Source: CAVWDU01 sp963840725
GTDB taxonomy: Bacteria; Pseudomonadota; Gammaproteobacteria; Pseudomonadales; Halieaceae
DNA length: 64,000 bases
Reading direction: 5' to 3'
Assembly (NCBI GenBank): GCA_963840725.1
Contig: CAWIZY010000016.1
Coordinates: 1,054,001 to 1,118,000 of the forward strand
Part shown: positions 50,851-60,994 of the stretch, in pieces
Numbering within the stretch: the first letter of the stretch is position 1
Layout: every line of letters starts with the position of its first letter
Translations under genes and position numbers: made by a program
The notes under the pieces: model-generated
Seen by the model: only the letters and a program-made list of their open reading frames with translations
Databases searched by the model: none
What the model was told of the DNA's origin: nothing

Positions 50851-51690
50851 ATGACGATAAAACCAAGTGGCCGGGCCTGTGGCGCAACGCTAACTGGTGT
50901 GGATTTAAGCAAGGAGCTTGGGGAGCACCTTGTTACCGATATTCGCCAAGCGTGGGTTGAGCACGGTGTTCTCTCCTTTCCCAATCAGTCTCTAACCGAT
51001 GATGACCTGGAGCGGTTCACTGGTTACTTTGGCGATTTTGGTGAGGACCCTTTCGTACTGCCAATACCTGGCCGAAAACATATCATCGCCATTCAACGCA
51101 AGGCGGACGAGACATCCTCCATATTCGCGGAGGCATGGCACACAGACTGGAGCTTTCAACATCATCCACCCGCTGGCACCTGCCTTTACGGGATCACCAT
51201 TCCTGAATCCGGCGGAGACACGCTGTTCGCCAACCAGTACAAGGCACTTGAAGAAATGCCAGCGGCTCTGAGGGCCAGAATTGAGGGCCGCTATGCAGTT
51301 CATTCGGCCGCGGGGGGTTATGCACCCGAGGGCCTATACGGCAAAGCGGATAAGGGGTCCGGTCGCAGTATGCAGGTAAAAGCCTGTGAAACTGCAAGGG
51401 ACTGTCTTTTGCACCCGCTGATAAAAGTACACCCGGAAAGTGGTAGGCAGAGCCTGTTCGGTTGTCTGGGCTATATCATCGGTATAGAGGGCATGGAGCA
51501 AGGCGCAGCCTCAGACCTCTTACTCGAGCTGCACCAGTGGCAAACAAGCCAACAGTTCCAGTACCGCCATAAGTGGTCCAGCGGCATGCTGGTCATGTGG
51601 GACAACCGCTGCGTACTGCACCGGGCAACCGGTGGATACGAAGGACATAACCGCCTATTACACCGCACGACCATCGGGAGCCAGCAATGA
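50851..51690 (+). CDS. TauD/TfdA-family Fe(II)/2-oxoglutarate dioxygenase
   Basis: Non-heme iron dioxygenase, 279 residues from the ATG at 50851 (MTIKPSGRACGATLTGVDLS, which fits the family N terminus); an in-frame ATG at 50815 would add 12 residues. The iron ligands are the His and Asp of WHTDWSF and the distal His of MWDNRCVLHRATGGY; the 2-oxoglutarate Arg is in NRLLHRTTIG. GDTLFANQYKALEEMP is also typical. Family members act on taurine, sulfonates, aryloxyacids and other small acids; the substrate here cannot be told. It overlaps the next gene. Confidence 0.9.
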   Translation: MTIKPSGRACGATLTGVDLSKELGEHLVTDIRQAWVEHGVLSFPNQSLTDDDLERFTGYFGDFGEDPFVLPIPGRKHIIAIQRKADETSSIFAEAWHTDWSFQHHPPAGTCLYGITIPESGGDTLFANQYKALEEMPAALRARIEGRYAVHSAAGGYAPEGLYGKADKGSGRSMQVKACETARDCLLHPLIKVHPESGRQSLFGCLGYIIGIEGMEQGAASDLLLELHQWQTSQQFQYRHKWSSGMLVMWDNRCVLHRATGGYEGHNRLLHRTTIGSQQ

Positions 51691-52655
51691 TTTCGGATCA
51701 TTTTGGAGGGGCTATGCTCACTATTCAGAATTTGGTCACTGCCCTGCCAGCCAGCCAATTACTGACGCTGTCGGCACTACCGGTCATTTTGCTGCTGGCA
51801 ACCGTCGAATGGTTCCGTTTCCGGGGAACGGACATCTTCGAAGTTCGAGATTCAGCTGCCAGTATCGCCATGGGCGCTGTCTATGTTCTGATCGCTGAAG
51901 GGTTCATGGTTGTGGCGCTGGTCTTGCCAGCCTATGAATGGCTTTATCAATTCCGATTGCTTTCACTCGAACTGACACCGGCCAGTTTGTTGATACTGTT
52001 CCTGTTAGTGGACTTTTGTTTCTATCTATTCCACCTGGCCGCGCACCGTGTGCGCTTCTTGTGGGGAGTACATGAAGTGCACCATGCATCGGAGCACTTC
52101 AACTATACGGTCGCTTTCCGCCAGAGTGTTCTTTATGCCCTTGTGGGTGTTTACATCTTTTTTATTCCAGCAGTGATGCTAGGTTTCTCGCCTGAATCCG
52201 TATTGTTGATGTTAGCTGCCAACCTGGTATTCCAGATATTTCCGCACACCCAGTGGTTTGGGCGATTTCCAAAGCCGATCGAATGGGTGTTCAACACGCC
52301 TTCCAATCACCGCGTGCATCACGGCAGGAACCCTGGCTATGTGGATCGCAATATGGGTGGTGTCCTCATGATCTGGGACCGCCTGTTCGGGACTTATGCC
52401 GTGGAGTCATCCAATGAACAGGTTGAATATGGGGTGGTCAGCCTGATTAACTCAACGCCTGGGTACAACCCGATTAAACTGACCTTCCGGGAATACGCCC
52501 GTATGTTAAAGGACTTTTCCAGGCCAGGGCCACTAAGCCTTCGCCTGAAACACCTTTGGGCCCCCCCGGAATGGGAAAGGCCTGCCATCGCCTCCGAGTT
52601 TGATGAACAAGGCCTGGGGACACAAAGTCCCCAGCAACTGAGTCATTTAACGTGA
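51687..52655 (+). CDS. Sterol desaturase / fatty acid hydroxylase family protein
   Basis: 322-residue integral membrane di-iron enzyme with at least four hydrophobic helices. The histidine clusters expected for the family are present: HLAAHR, HEVHHASEHFNYT and NHRVHHGRNP, followed by YVDRNMGGVLMIWDRLFGTY. Two starts are plausible: ATG 51687 (overlapping the dioxygenase stop, GGGAG upstream) and ATG 51714 (GGAGGGG upstream). Members hydroxylate or desaturate lipids, but the substrate is unknown. It ends 40 bases from the gyrB stop on the opposite strand. Confidence 0.9.
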   Translation: MISDHFGGAMLTIQNLVTALPASQLLTLSALPVILLLATVEWFRFRGTDIFEVRDSAASIAMGAVYVLIAEGFMVVALVLPAYEWLYQFRLLSLELTPASLLILFLLVDFCFYLFHLAAHRVRFLWGVHEVHHASEHFNYTVAFRQSVLYALVGVYIFFIPAVMLGFSPESVLLMLAANLVFQIFPHTQWFGRFPKPIEWVFNTPSNHRVHHGRNPGYVDRNMGGVLMIWDRLFGTYAVESSNEQVEYGVVSLINSTPGYNPIKLTFREYARMLKDFSRPGPLSLRLKHLWAPPEWERPAIASEFDEQGLGTQSPQQLSHLT

Positions 52656-52695
52656 GACATTTTCAAATAGCATAGAGTCAGAAATCAGAGAGGCT

Positions 52696-55113
52696 TTAAA
52701 CGTCCAGGTTTGCCACCGAGAGTGCGTTGTCCTCGATGAAGTCTCGGCGGGGCTCTACCTGGTCGCCCATCAACGTGGTGAAGATCTGGTCAGCCGAGAT
52801 GGCGTCTTCGATGGTTACCCGCAGCATTCTGCGCACTTCGGGATCCATGGTCGTCTCCCACAGTTGCTCGGGGTTCATCTCACCCAAACCTTTATAGCGT
52901 TGGATCGAGTAGCCTTTGCGCGCTTCGTCCATGAGCCAGTCCAATCCCTCGACAAAGCTCTGGGTATCCAGGGTCTTCTCGCCACGCTGAAAATACCCTT
53001 CTTCCTCTATCAGGTGATTGATTGTCTCCCCGAGGGCGACCAGACTGCGGTACTCGCTGGAGGCAAAGAAATCATGCGTATACTCCGTATCCGTTTCTAC
53101 ACCGTGGGACAGCAGTTTCACCACCGGATAAAACAGCTGGCGCTCCTGATCCTTGCGCACAAAGATCGAATAGTTGCTGCTCTTGAGCGTCGAGGTAAGT
53201 AAGTACTCACTTATTCTATCTGCGTAGGCCAGCACTTCGTCTTCACTCTGCATTTGCTCCAGGGTGATGGGGTCGTTATAGACCATGGCCCACATGACTT
53301 CGCTGGCATACAGCCTGCTCAGGCGATCAACCGTGGTGCACACACTGCGGTATTGTTCCACCAGGTCATTGAGCGCTCCGCCGTTGATGGGTGGCGCATC
53401 GGGGTTGACATAGATAGCCGCTTTGTCCAGGGCAGATTGGGTAAGATATTCGTTCAGCGCCTCATCATCTTTCAGATATTGGTGCTGCTTGCCACGGGCG
53501 ATCTTATACAGCGGTGGTTGAGCAATATAGATATGCCCTCGCTCTATCAGTTCGCGCATCTGCCGAAAAAAGAAGGTCAACAGCAATGTGCGAATATGCG
53601 AACCATCTACATCAGCGTCAGTCATAATGATGATGCTGTGGTATCTCAACTTGTCAGGATTAAACTCGTCCTTGCCGATACCACATCCCAACGCAGTAAC
53701 AATAGTACCCACTTCAATTGAACCCAGCATCTTGTCGAAGCGCGCTTTCTCAACGTTTAGAATTTTGCCCTTGAGCGGCAAGATTGCCTGGAACTTGCGA
53801 TTTCGACCCTGTTTGGCCGACCCACCCGCTGAATCTCCCTCGACCAGGTAGAGCTCGGACAAGGCGGGGTCTTTTTCCTGGCAATCTGCTAACTTGCCGG
53901 GTAGGCCAGCAATATCGAGGGCACCTTTCCTTCGGGTCATGTCCCTCGCCTTACGGGCTGCTTCCCGGGCACGCGCCGCATCCAGCATCTTACCCACGAC
54001 AAGCTTTGCCTCTTGAGGATTTTCCAGCAAATATTCACTGAAACGCGCGTTCATTGCCTGCTCAACGGCCGTTTTCACTTCAGAGGAGACCAGTTTGTCC
54101 TTGGTTTGAGAGGAGAACTTGGGATCAGGCACTTTAACCGAGATAACCGCTGTTAAGCCCTCTCGAGCATCGTCACCTGTGGTGTTAACTTTTTCTTTTT
54201 TAGCCAAACCTTCCCGCTCGATATACGTGTTGAGGTTTCGCGTCAACGCTGCCCTGAACCCTGCAAGATGAGTACCCCCGTCCCGCTGTGGGATATTATT
54301 GGTATAGCAGTAAAGGTTTTCCTGGAAGGAATCATTCCACTGGAGCGCCACCTCCACACCAAGCCCATCTTCTCCGTCCATCTGAAAGTAAAATGCTTTA
54401 TTTACTGTGCTTTTATTCTTGTTTAAGTAGTCTACGAATGCCTTTAGCCCGCCTTCATATTCGTAGACCTCTTCCTTGCCGCTGCGCTCATCGCGCAAGA
54501 CTATCCGTACACCGGAGTTGAGAAAGGCCAACTCTCTTAGTCGTTTTGCCAGCTGGTCGAAATGGAACTCAATATTAGTGAATGTGCCTGCAGAGGGCTT
54601 AAAACGGACCGAAGTACCCGATGCTTCTGTGGGTCCTACCTCTTTTAGCGGCTGCTCAGGTACACCGTGGCGGTAGATCTGCTCGTACATTTTGCCTTCA
54701 CGACGAATTGTCAGGACCAGCTCTTCGGAGAGTGCGTTAACCACCGATACGCCGACACCGTGCAATCCCCCGGAGACTTTATAAGTATTGTCGTCAAATT
54801 TACCGCCGGCGTGTAGCACCGTCATGATGACTTCGGCAGCGGAAACCCCTTCCTCGTGCATTTCCGTTGGAATCCCACGACCATCATCGCTCACGGTAAC
54901 CGACTCATCCGGGTGAATCACTATTTCGATCTGTTCGCAGTAGCCCGCCAAGGACTCATCGATAGAGTTATCGACCAGTTCAAAGACCATATGGTGGAGT
55001 CCACTACCGTCATCGGTATCGCCGATATACATCCCGGGCCGCTTTCGGACAGCATCCAGCCCTTTTAGCACTTTGATACTGGAGGAATCGTAGTGATTTG
55101 CGTCATTGCTCAT
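52696..55113 (-). CDS. gyrB: DNA gyrase subunit B
   Basis: ATPase subunit of DNA gyrase, 805 residues, the usual length. Visible are the GHKL N-box ELVDNSIDESLAGYC, DDGRGIPTE, GGLHGVGVSVVNALS, the toprim region YLVEGDSAGGSAKQGRNRKF and DADVDGSHIRTLLLTF, and the C-terminal YKGLGEMNPEQLWETTMDP. It is the last gene of the dnaA-dnaN-recF-gyrB series. A 322-base gap containing a (CTAT)n microsatellite separates it from recF, so it may be transcribed from its own promoter. Confidence 0.98.
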   Translation of the reverse strand: MSNDANHYDSSSIKVLKGLDAVRKRPGMYIGDTDDGSGLHHMVFELVDNSIDESLAGYCEQIEIVIHPDESVTVSDDGRGIPTEMHEEGVSAAEVIMTVLHAGGKFDDNTYKVSGGLHGVGVSVVNALSEELVLTIRREGKMYEQIYRHGVPEQPLKEVGPTEASGTSVRFKPSAGTFTNIEFHFDQLAKRLRELAFLNSGVRIVLRDERSGKEEVYEYEGGLKAFVDYLNKNKSTVNKAFYFQMDGEDGLGVEVALQWNDSFQENLYCYTNNIPQRDGGTHLAGFRAALTRNLNTYIEREGLAKKEKVNTTGDDAREGLTAVISVKVPDPKFSSQTKDKLVSSEVKTAVEQAMNARFSEYLLENPQEAKLVVGKMLDAARAREAARKARDMTRRKGALDIAGLPGKLADCQEKDPALSELYLVEGDSAGGSAKQGRNRKFQAILPLKGKILNVEKARFDKMLGSIEVGTIVTALGCGIGKDEFNPDKLRYHSIIIMTDADVDGSHIRTLLLTFFFRQMRELIERGHIYIAQPPLYKIARGKQHQYLKDDEALNEYLTQSALDKAAIYVNPDAPPINGGALNDLVEQYRSVCTTVDRLSRLYASEVMWAMVYNDPITLEQMQSEDEVLAYADRISEYLLTSTLKSSNYSIFVRKDQERQLFYPVVKLLSHGVETDTEYTHDFFASSEYRSLVALGETINHLIEEEGYFQRGEKTLDTQSFVEGLDWLMDEARKGYSIQRYKGLGEMNPEQLWETTMDPEVRRMLRVTIEDAISADQIFTTLMGDQVEPRRDFIEDNALSVANLDV

Positions 55114-55320
55114 CTATTAGCGCTCTTTATTGTGAATGTTCAACCTGGTAAATCGCTAAATTCACCACAGAGGTACAAATGTGGTAACTGTTCCGGCCTA
55201 TAACCACTGGTCCTGCCACAGCCATGACCAGGCAGGCCCAAGCATCGGCCCTAGCCCGGAAACCGGTATGATCTCTTGACTTGGGCGAGTACTGGAGGAA
55301 AATTCCACGCAATCTCTGCC
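55114..55320. other. gyrB upstream region
   Basis: Together with the microsatellite this makes 322 bases between recF and gyrB. I found no clear -35/-10 pair; it contains CTGGTC/GACCAG and GGCAGG/CCTGCC-type partial repeats near 55205-55235 and ends with a GCGCT-rich AT-poor leader before the ATG. Confidence 0.5.
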
Positions 55321-56554
<1,234 letters not shown>

Positions 56555-56642
56555 TTGAAGGTTTTCACGATTTCGAACGCACAGTCACGCTGATGGGGTA
56601 GGGCTGGGCCCCGGGCTGGGCCTTTCGCCCAGCCAGAGACAG

Positions 56643-57746
56643 TTAAAGCCTCATTGGCATAACGACATATAGGGCATCGGCGCCTTCGGCTGCCTCTACG
56701 AGTGCACTACTGTTGGGGTCAGCAAGTGATAGCTTCACCTGGTCTGAGGTAATTACACCCAACACATCAAGCAGGTAGCTGACGTTGAAACCAATCTCGA
56801 CAGGTTCGCCCTCGAAAGTCACGCTCACTTCTTCTTTGGCCTCCTCCTGCTCAGGGTTGTTCGCCACTATTTCTAGATTATTCTCAGTCAGCTTCAGCCT
56901 CACACCACGATACTTCTCATTGGATAGAATCGCTGTCCGTGTAAATGCCTGGCGGAGATCTAGCCGTGATGCGAGCACTTCCTTGTCGGTCATTCTAGGA
57001 AGAACCCGCTCATAGTCAGGAAACTTACCGTCTACTAACTTGGATGTGAATGTTACGGAGTCGGTTGTTGCCCGCAAGTGGTTACTGCCAATAACCAGCA
57101 CCACTTCTTCATCCTCATTCATCAACAGCCGGGACAACTCAAGAATACCCTTGCGAGGCACAATGATTTTAACATCCCCTGCCACTTCAACCGGCTCTTG
57201 CATGGTGCACATACCCAGCCTGTGGCCATCGGTCGCGACAACCCGCAGAGTCTTTTCTTTAACCTCCAGCAACATGCCATTAAGGTAGTAGCGCACATCT
57301 TGCTGCGCCATGGCAAAGGCGGTGCTATCAATCATATGCTTAAGCTGGCCTTGACGAAGACTCAACTGATGAGTGCCCATACTGTCTTCGACATTTGGAA
57401 ATTCTCTGGCCGGCAAGGTCGAGAGACTGAAGCGGCTCCGGCCAGACCTCACCAACAATTTGTTTTCATCCAGAGAAAACGAAATATCACTGCCTTCGGG
57501 AAGTGACTTGCAAATGTCTACCAGCTTCCGTGCGGGAACCGTGACCTCTCCCGACTCACCAGGCTCAGTCAACTGCACGCGACCAACCAACTCGACTTCC
57601 AGGTCGGTGCCGGTTAAAGACAGCCTGTCTCCATCGAGTTTAAGCAGCACATTAGACAGTATCGGCAAAGTCTGCCGACGCTCCACCACACCACCCACCA
57701 GGTTGAGTGGTGTTAGCAGGATATCCCGCGAAATAGCGAACTTCAT
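56643..57746 (-). CDS. dnaN: DNA polymerase III beta clamp
   Basis: Sliding clamp, 367 residues, the family length, starting MKFAISRDILLTPLNLVGGV at the ATG 57746. Three clamp domains are visible; typical segments are LPILSNVLLKLDGDRLSLTG, FSLSTLPAREFPNVED, RYYLNGMLLEV and the C-terminal YVVMPMRL. It lies between dnaA (202-base gap) and recF (88-base gap), all in one direction. Confidence 0.98.
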   Translation of the reverse strand: MKFAISRDILLTPLNLVGGVVERRQTLPILSNVLLKLDGDRLSLTGTDLEVELVGRVQLTEPGESGEVTVPARKLVDICKSLPEGSDISFSLDENKLLVRSGRSRFSLSTLPAREFPNVEDSMGTHQLSLRQGQLKHMIDSTAFAMAQQDVRYYLNGMLLEVKEKTLRVVATDGHRLGMCTMQEPVEVAGDVKIIVPRKGILELSRLLMNEDEEVVLVIGSNHLRATTDSVTFTSKLVDGKFPDYERVLPRMTDKEVLASRLDLRQAFTRTAILSNEKYRGVRLKLTENNLEIVANNPEQEEAKEEVSVTFEGEPVEIGFNVSYLLDVLGVITSDQVKLSLADPNSSALVEAAEGADALYVVMPMRL

Positions 57747-57845
57747 AGAACCTTCATTCCCTTATGACACTGCATGTCCAAGTCCGATACTGAACTACGC
57801 CTCAAACCCAGGATTAAAGCTAACAACGACAAGACCACGCTGATC

Positions 57846-57875
57846 AGCCACTGTAGAGTCCCGCGATCAGTGGCT
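57846..57875. terminator. Hairpin in the dnaA-dnaN gap
   Basis: AGCCACTG (57846-57853) and CAGTGGCT (57868-57875), a perfect 8-bp stem with a 14-base loop, between dnaA and dnaN. No T-run follows on the minus strand, so it may instead be a processing or regulatory structure. Confidence 0.35.
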
Positions 57876-57948
57876 TCTGGTCACATAAAACAGGCAAGAC
57901 GTCGTTTTACTACTTAACAAAACAAAGTTTTCTATTTTTATCAAAACA

Positions 57949-59646
57949 TCAAGTCGTTAAAGAGCGCAGCAAATTTTTGTAGTCATCGCCAATATCCGAG
58001 TTTGTTTCCCGAAGTTCCTTGATTTTACGACATGCGTGGATCACTGTCGTGTGGTCTCTGCCTCCAAAACTGTCACCAATTTCGGGCAAGCTATGGTTAG
58101 TCAGCTCTTTAGCCAATGCCATGGCCATCTGCCGTGGTCGAGCTACGGAGCGGTTGCGCCGTCTGGACATCAAATCCGCCACTTTGATTTTATAGTACTC
58201 TGCCACTGTTCGCTGAATATTATCCTGGCTCACTTGTTTATCCTGCAGGGCCAGCAGGTCCTTGAGACTATCTTTGATCAGGGGAATATCAACAGGTGAA
58301 CCGGTAAAGCGTGCATTCGCCATTACCCGCCGCAACGCGCCCTCCAGCTCTCGAACATTTGAGCGTATCCGTTGCGCGATAAAAAAGGCAGCCTCCGGCG
58401 GCAGCGTGATCTCCGACTCGCCAGCTTTTTTCATCAATATCGCTACCCGCGTTTCCAGCTCTGGCGGTTCCACAGCGACTGTCAGGCCCCAACCGAAACG
58501 CGACTTTAACCGCTCTTCCAGTCCATCGATTTGCTTGGGGTAGCGGTCACAGGTGAGGATCATCTGCTGACCACCCTCCAACAACGCATTGAAGGTATGA
58601 AAAAACTCCTCCTGTGAACGATCTTTCTTGGCGAAGAACTGAATATCGTCGATAAGTAGAGCATCCACCGAGCGGTAAAAGCGCTTAAATTCAGTAATAG
58701 CGTTCAATTGCAGCGCTTTTACCATATCAGCTACGAACGTCTCCGAATGTAGATAGACGATTTTAGCGTGTGGGTTTTCCTCCCGCAGGGCATTCCCCAC
58801 CGCATGCATCAGGTGGGTCTTACCGAGCCCGACTCCACCGTACAGAAACAACGGGTTATAAGAATGCCCGGGGTTCTCTGCAATCTGCCTCGCAGCTGCA
58901 AGTGCCAACTGATTCGATTTGCCCTCAACGAAGCTCTGAAACGTATAGTTGGCAACGAGCTTGTGCTGATGATTAGGCGTATTTACCACCAGATTTGCCG
59001 CCGGGCGCGCAGCGGAACGCCCTCGCAGCCCAGAGTCTGCTCGAGCCTGAGCAGCAGCTTGGGTTCCTGTCGGTTGGGCCGCACCCGGCTGGGCCGCACC
59101 CGGTTGGGCCGCACCCGGTAGATCATGAACGGCCGGAGTTTCTTCAGGCAAGGAAAAACTCGCCTGCGGCTGAAACGGGACAACTCTTAAAGTGCCAGGC
59201 TGCAAGGAACCACCGGAAGCAGATGCGGGGGTTCTCTCCAGCCCTCCGGGCGGCGGCGCACTGATTGCGTTTCCTGACAGAGGGGGCGGTGACATCCGCG
59301 CTGCCCCGGCCGCTGAACCGCCCGCCCACCCACCGGATTCGGGAGAGGGCCGCGCTTGGTCCTGACCCGAAACAGCGGGCCCCATCGGTGGCGCGCCGCC
59401 AATTTCCACTACCAGGTCAAGCGGTTGGGACGGGTCCAATTCCGCCAATAGTTCAGCGATACGGGGGCCAAATTTATTACTCACGAAATCGCGAATAAAG
59501 CGGTTTGGCGCCACCAACGCGATCACATCACCACGACGGTCCGCATGTAGTGGCCTTATCCAGGTGTTAAACTGCTTGGCCGGTATTTCATGTTGCAGCC
59601 TGTCGATACACTCTCGCCAGGCTGCCTCAGGTAAAACGTCAGGCAA
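57949..59646 (-). CDS. dnaA: Chromosomal replication initiator protein DnaA
   Basis: AAA+ initiator that opens oriC. Of 565 residues, domain I is about 1-85 (WRECIDRLQHEIPAKQFNTW), domain II about 85-225, and the AAA+ domain III begins near 228 with YTFQSFVEGKSNQLALAAA and Walker A GGVGLGKTHLMHA (near 272). Domain IV ends with the DnaA-box binding signature GGRDHTTVIHACRK (near 532). The start is a TTG (59646) with GGAGGAGG close upstream, a rare start for a dnaA gene. Domain II is about 100 residues longer than in E. coli, Pro/Ala/Gly-rich, with a GAAQP repeat. Gene order is the classical dnaA-dnaN-recF-gyrB. Confidence 0.97.
   Translation of the reverse strand: MPDVLPEAAWRECIDRLQHEIPAKQFNTWIRPLHADRRGDVIALVAPNRFIRDFVSNKFGPRIAELLAELDPSQPLDLVVEIGGAPPMGPAVSGQDQARPSPESGGWAGGSAAGAARMSPPPLSGNAISAPPPGGLERTPASASGGSLQPGTLRVVPFQPQASFSLPEETPAVHDLPGAAQPGAAQPGAAQPTGTQAAAQARADSGLRGRSAARPAANLVVNTPNHQHKLVANYTFQSFVEGKSNQLALAAARQIAENPGHSYNPLFLYGGVGLGKTHLMHAVGNALREENPHAKIVYLHSETFVADMVKALQLNAITEFKRFYRSVDALLIDDIQFFAKKDRSQEEFFHTFNALLEGGQQMILTCDRYPKQIDGLEERLKSRFGWGLTVAVEPPELETRVAILMKKAGESEITLPPEAAFFIAQRIRSNVRELEGALRRVMANARFTGSPVDIPLIKDSLKDLLALQDKQVSQDNIQRTVAEYYKIKVADLMSRRRNRSVARPRQMAMALAKELTNHSLPEIGDSFGGRDHTTVIHACRKIKELRETNSDIGDDYKNLLRSLTT
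59071..59115. repeat. Three 15-bp tandem repeats in dnaA domain II
   Basis: CGGTTGGGCCGCACC occurs three times in a row (the middle copy has one C for T), encoding the in-frame pentapeptide repeat GAAQP at about residues 177-192. Confidence 0.85.
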
Positions 59647-59769
59647 AACCTCCTCCCTGAGGCTGACAAAATTGCTCAGCCCGCCGTTGAATTCCTACGG
59701 TTATCGCATGATTACTGGGTTGGGCAGCACAGCCACCCAGAGCCACAATACTACGCGCACAACAGACAC

Positions 59770-59778
59770 TTATCCACA
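59770..59778 (+). promoter_or_regulatory. DnaA box
   Basis: TTATCCACA, a perfect consensus DnaA box on the plus strand, at the left edge of the AT-rich block. Confidence 0.85.
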
Positions 59779-59888
59779 AAAATATGCGGCTGTTCTGAAA
59801 ATATATTATTCTTTATATTCAAGGGTTTAGGCTAATATCGACTATTTCTTGTACAATCCTCCAGTCGGCTCTGCGGAACAACAATTAC

Positions 59889-59897
59889 TGTGGATAA
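59889..59897 (-). promoter_or_regulatory. DnaA box
   Basis: TGTGGATAA, the consensus box on the minus strand, at the right side of the AT-rich block, 111 bases from the first. Confidence 0.85.
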
Positions 59898-60070
59898 GCT
59901 GTGTATTTCTTGGTGTTACACTGTGGGCTGATGGCTGCAAGTGTTATCAATACTAGCCTTGCAGAGAGTTCCAAAGAGAGCTTAGCTTGCCACTTGCGGC
60001 CCGTCCCCGGGGCGGCAGAACAGCCCGGGTTCCGTCTCCCGCAGGGGCTCAAAAATAACGTCAATCTAGA

Positions 60071-60099
60071 TTGAATTAGGCCCGGCATTTGCATAGAAT
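60071..60099 (+). promoter_or_regulatory. Promoter of rpmH-rnpA
   Basis: TTGAAT (60071-60076), a 17-bp spacer, TAGAAT (60094-60099), leaving a leader of about 93 bases to the rpmH start. Confidence 0.7.
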
Positions 60100-60198
60100 A
60101 GCCGCCCTTTTATCTGTGCTGTCCAGCAAACACCGCGTCGCAAACTTTGGCGTCGATACCGGTTTGTTGTCCCAGCGCAACATTGTTGGATCAACGCC

Positions 60199-60333
60199 AT
60201 GAAAAGAACATTTCAGCCCAGCGTTCTGAAACGCAAGCGCACCCACGGATTTAGATCGCGGATGGCTACCAAGAACGGTCGCCAGGTACTCAATCGCCGC
60301 AGAGCCAAGGGACGGAAGCGCCTGGCCGCCTGA
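60199..60333 (+). CDS. rpmH: 50S ribosomal protein L34
   Basis: 44-residue basic ribosomal protein: MKRTFQPSVLKRKRTHGFRS, ending GRKRLAA. Sequence and length match L34 fully. The first gene to the right of oriC, followed five bases later by rnpA. Confidence 0.98.
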   Translation: MKRTFQPSVLKRKRTHGFRSRMATKNGRQVLNRRRAKGRKRLAA

Positions 60334-60338
60334 CGGAC

Positions 60339-60719
60339 GTGGGGCAGGCTGGCAATCAATCGCCCATTGATACGACTTTCGGCAGCTGCAGACGTCTCCT
60401 TACTGCAGCTGACTACAGTAGGGTCTTTGACAGCGCAACAGCCAGAGCATCACACCAGCATCTGCTACTGCTGGCATCACCAAACGGCCTGTCCCGAAAC
60501 AGGCTGGGCCTGGTTATAGCCAAAAAAAATGTTCGCAAGGCCGTTGCCCGCAATCGGGTCAAGCGCATCGCACGCGAGATGTTCAGAATGCAGGATGATG
60601 GTGAGCAGACTATTGATGTCGTGCTACTTGCCCGACGCGGCCTCGACCAACTCGACAAGCGAGAACTCGCTATGCTGCTGCGGCAACAATGGCGCAAACT
60701 CTGCCTGAAAGTGTCATAA
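60339..60719 (+). CDS. rnpA: Ribonuclease P protein component
   Basis: Protein subunit of RNase P for tRNA 5' maturation, 126 residues. It has the RRLLTAADYSRVFDSA opening and the RNR signature VRKAVARNRVKRIAREMFR. The start is a GTG (60339); no clear ribosome binding site precedes it, which fits translational coupling to rpmH. The last residues KLCLKVS end 31 bases before yidD. Confidence 0.93.
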   Translation: MGQAGNQSPIDTTFGSCRRLLTAADYSRVFDSATARASHQHLLLLASPNGLSRNRLGLVIAKKNVRKAVARNRVKRIAREMFRMQDDGEQTIDVVLLARRGLDQLDKRELAMLLRQQWRKLCLKVS

Positions 60720-60750
60720 CGAGACGCCACTTACCGGCCGCGACCCAACG

Positions 60751-60978
60751 ATGAAAAAATTACTGGTCATACTGATAAGCTGCTATCGACTAACGGTCAG
60801 CCCGTTCCTGGGTCAGCACTGCCGTTTTTATCCTACCTGCTCGTCTTACGCGCAAGAGGCTATCAGTGAGCACGGCGCTGCAAAGGGCGGCTGGTTGGCG
60901 CTGCGCAGACTGACAAAATGTCACCCGTGGCACGAAGGTGGCATCGACCCGGTACCTCCGTGCCGGAACTCTTACTGA
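60751..60978 (+). CDS. yidD: Membrane protein insertion efficiency factor YidD
   Basis: 75-residue amphipathic protein assisting YidC-dependent membrane insertion. Family sequence is clear: ISCYRLTVSPFLGQHCRFYP, TCSSYAQEAI, GGWLALRRLTKCHPWHEGG. Cysteines of HCRFYPTCS and KCHPW are retained. It lies between rnpA and yidC. Confidence 0.95.
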   Translation: MKKLLVILISCYRLTVSPFLGQHCRFYPTCSSYAQEAISEHGAAKGGWLALRRLTKCHPWHEGGIDPVPPCRNSY

Positions 60979-60994
60979 ATAGCAAACGGTTACT

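Larger units (their letters stand above)
59647..60198. other. oriC region between dnaA and rpmH
   Basis: 552 bases, non-coding. It contains two consensus DnaA boxes (59770-59778 and 59889-59897) in opposite orientation flanking an AT-rich block (59790-59850, including ATATATTATTCTTTATATTC), and the rpmH promoter. The dnaA promoter must also be here. Divergent dnaA and rpmH, the boxes and the AT-rich unwinding-like element define the replication origin of gammaproteobacterial chromosomes. Confidence 0.85.

Noticed and set aside
60110..60120. Third DnaA box at TTATCTGTG
   Set aside because: Three differences from TTATNCACA; too weak to call.
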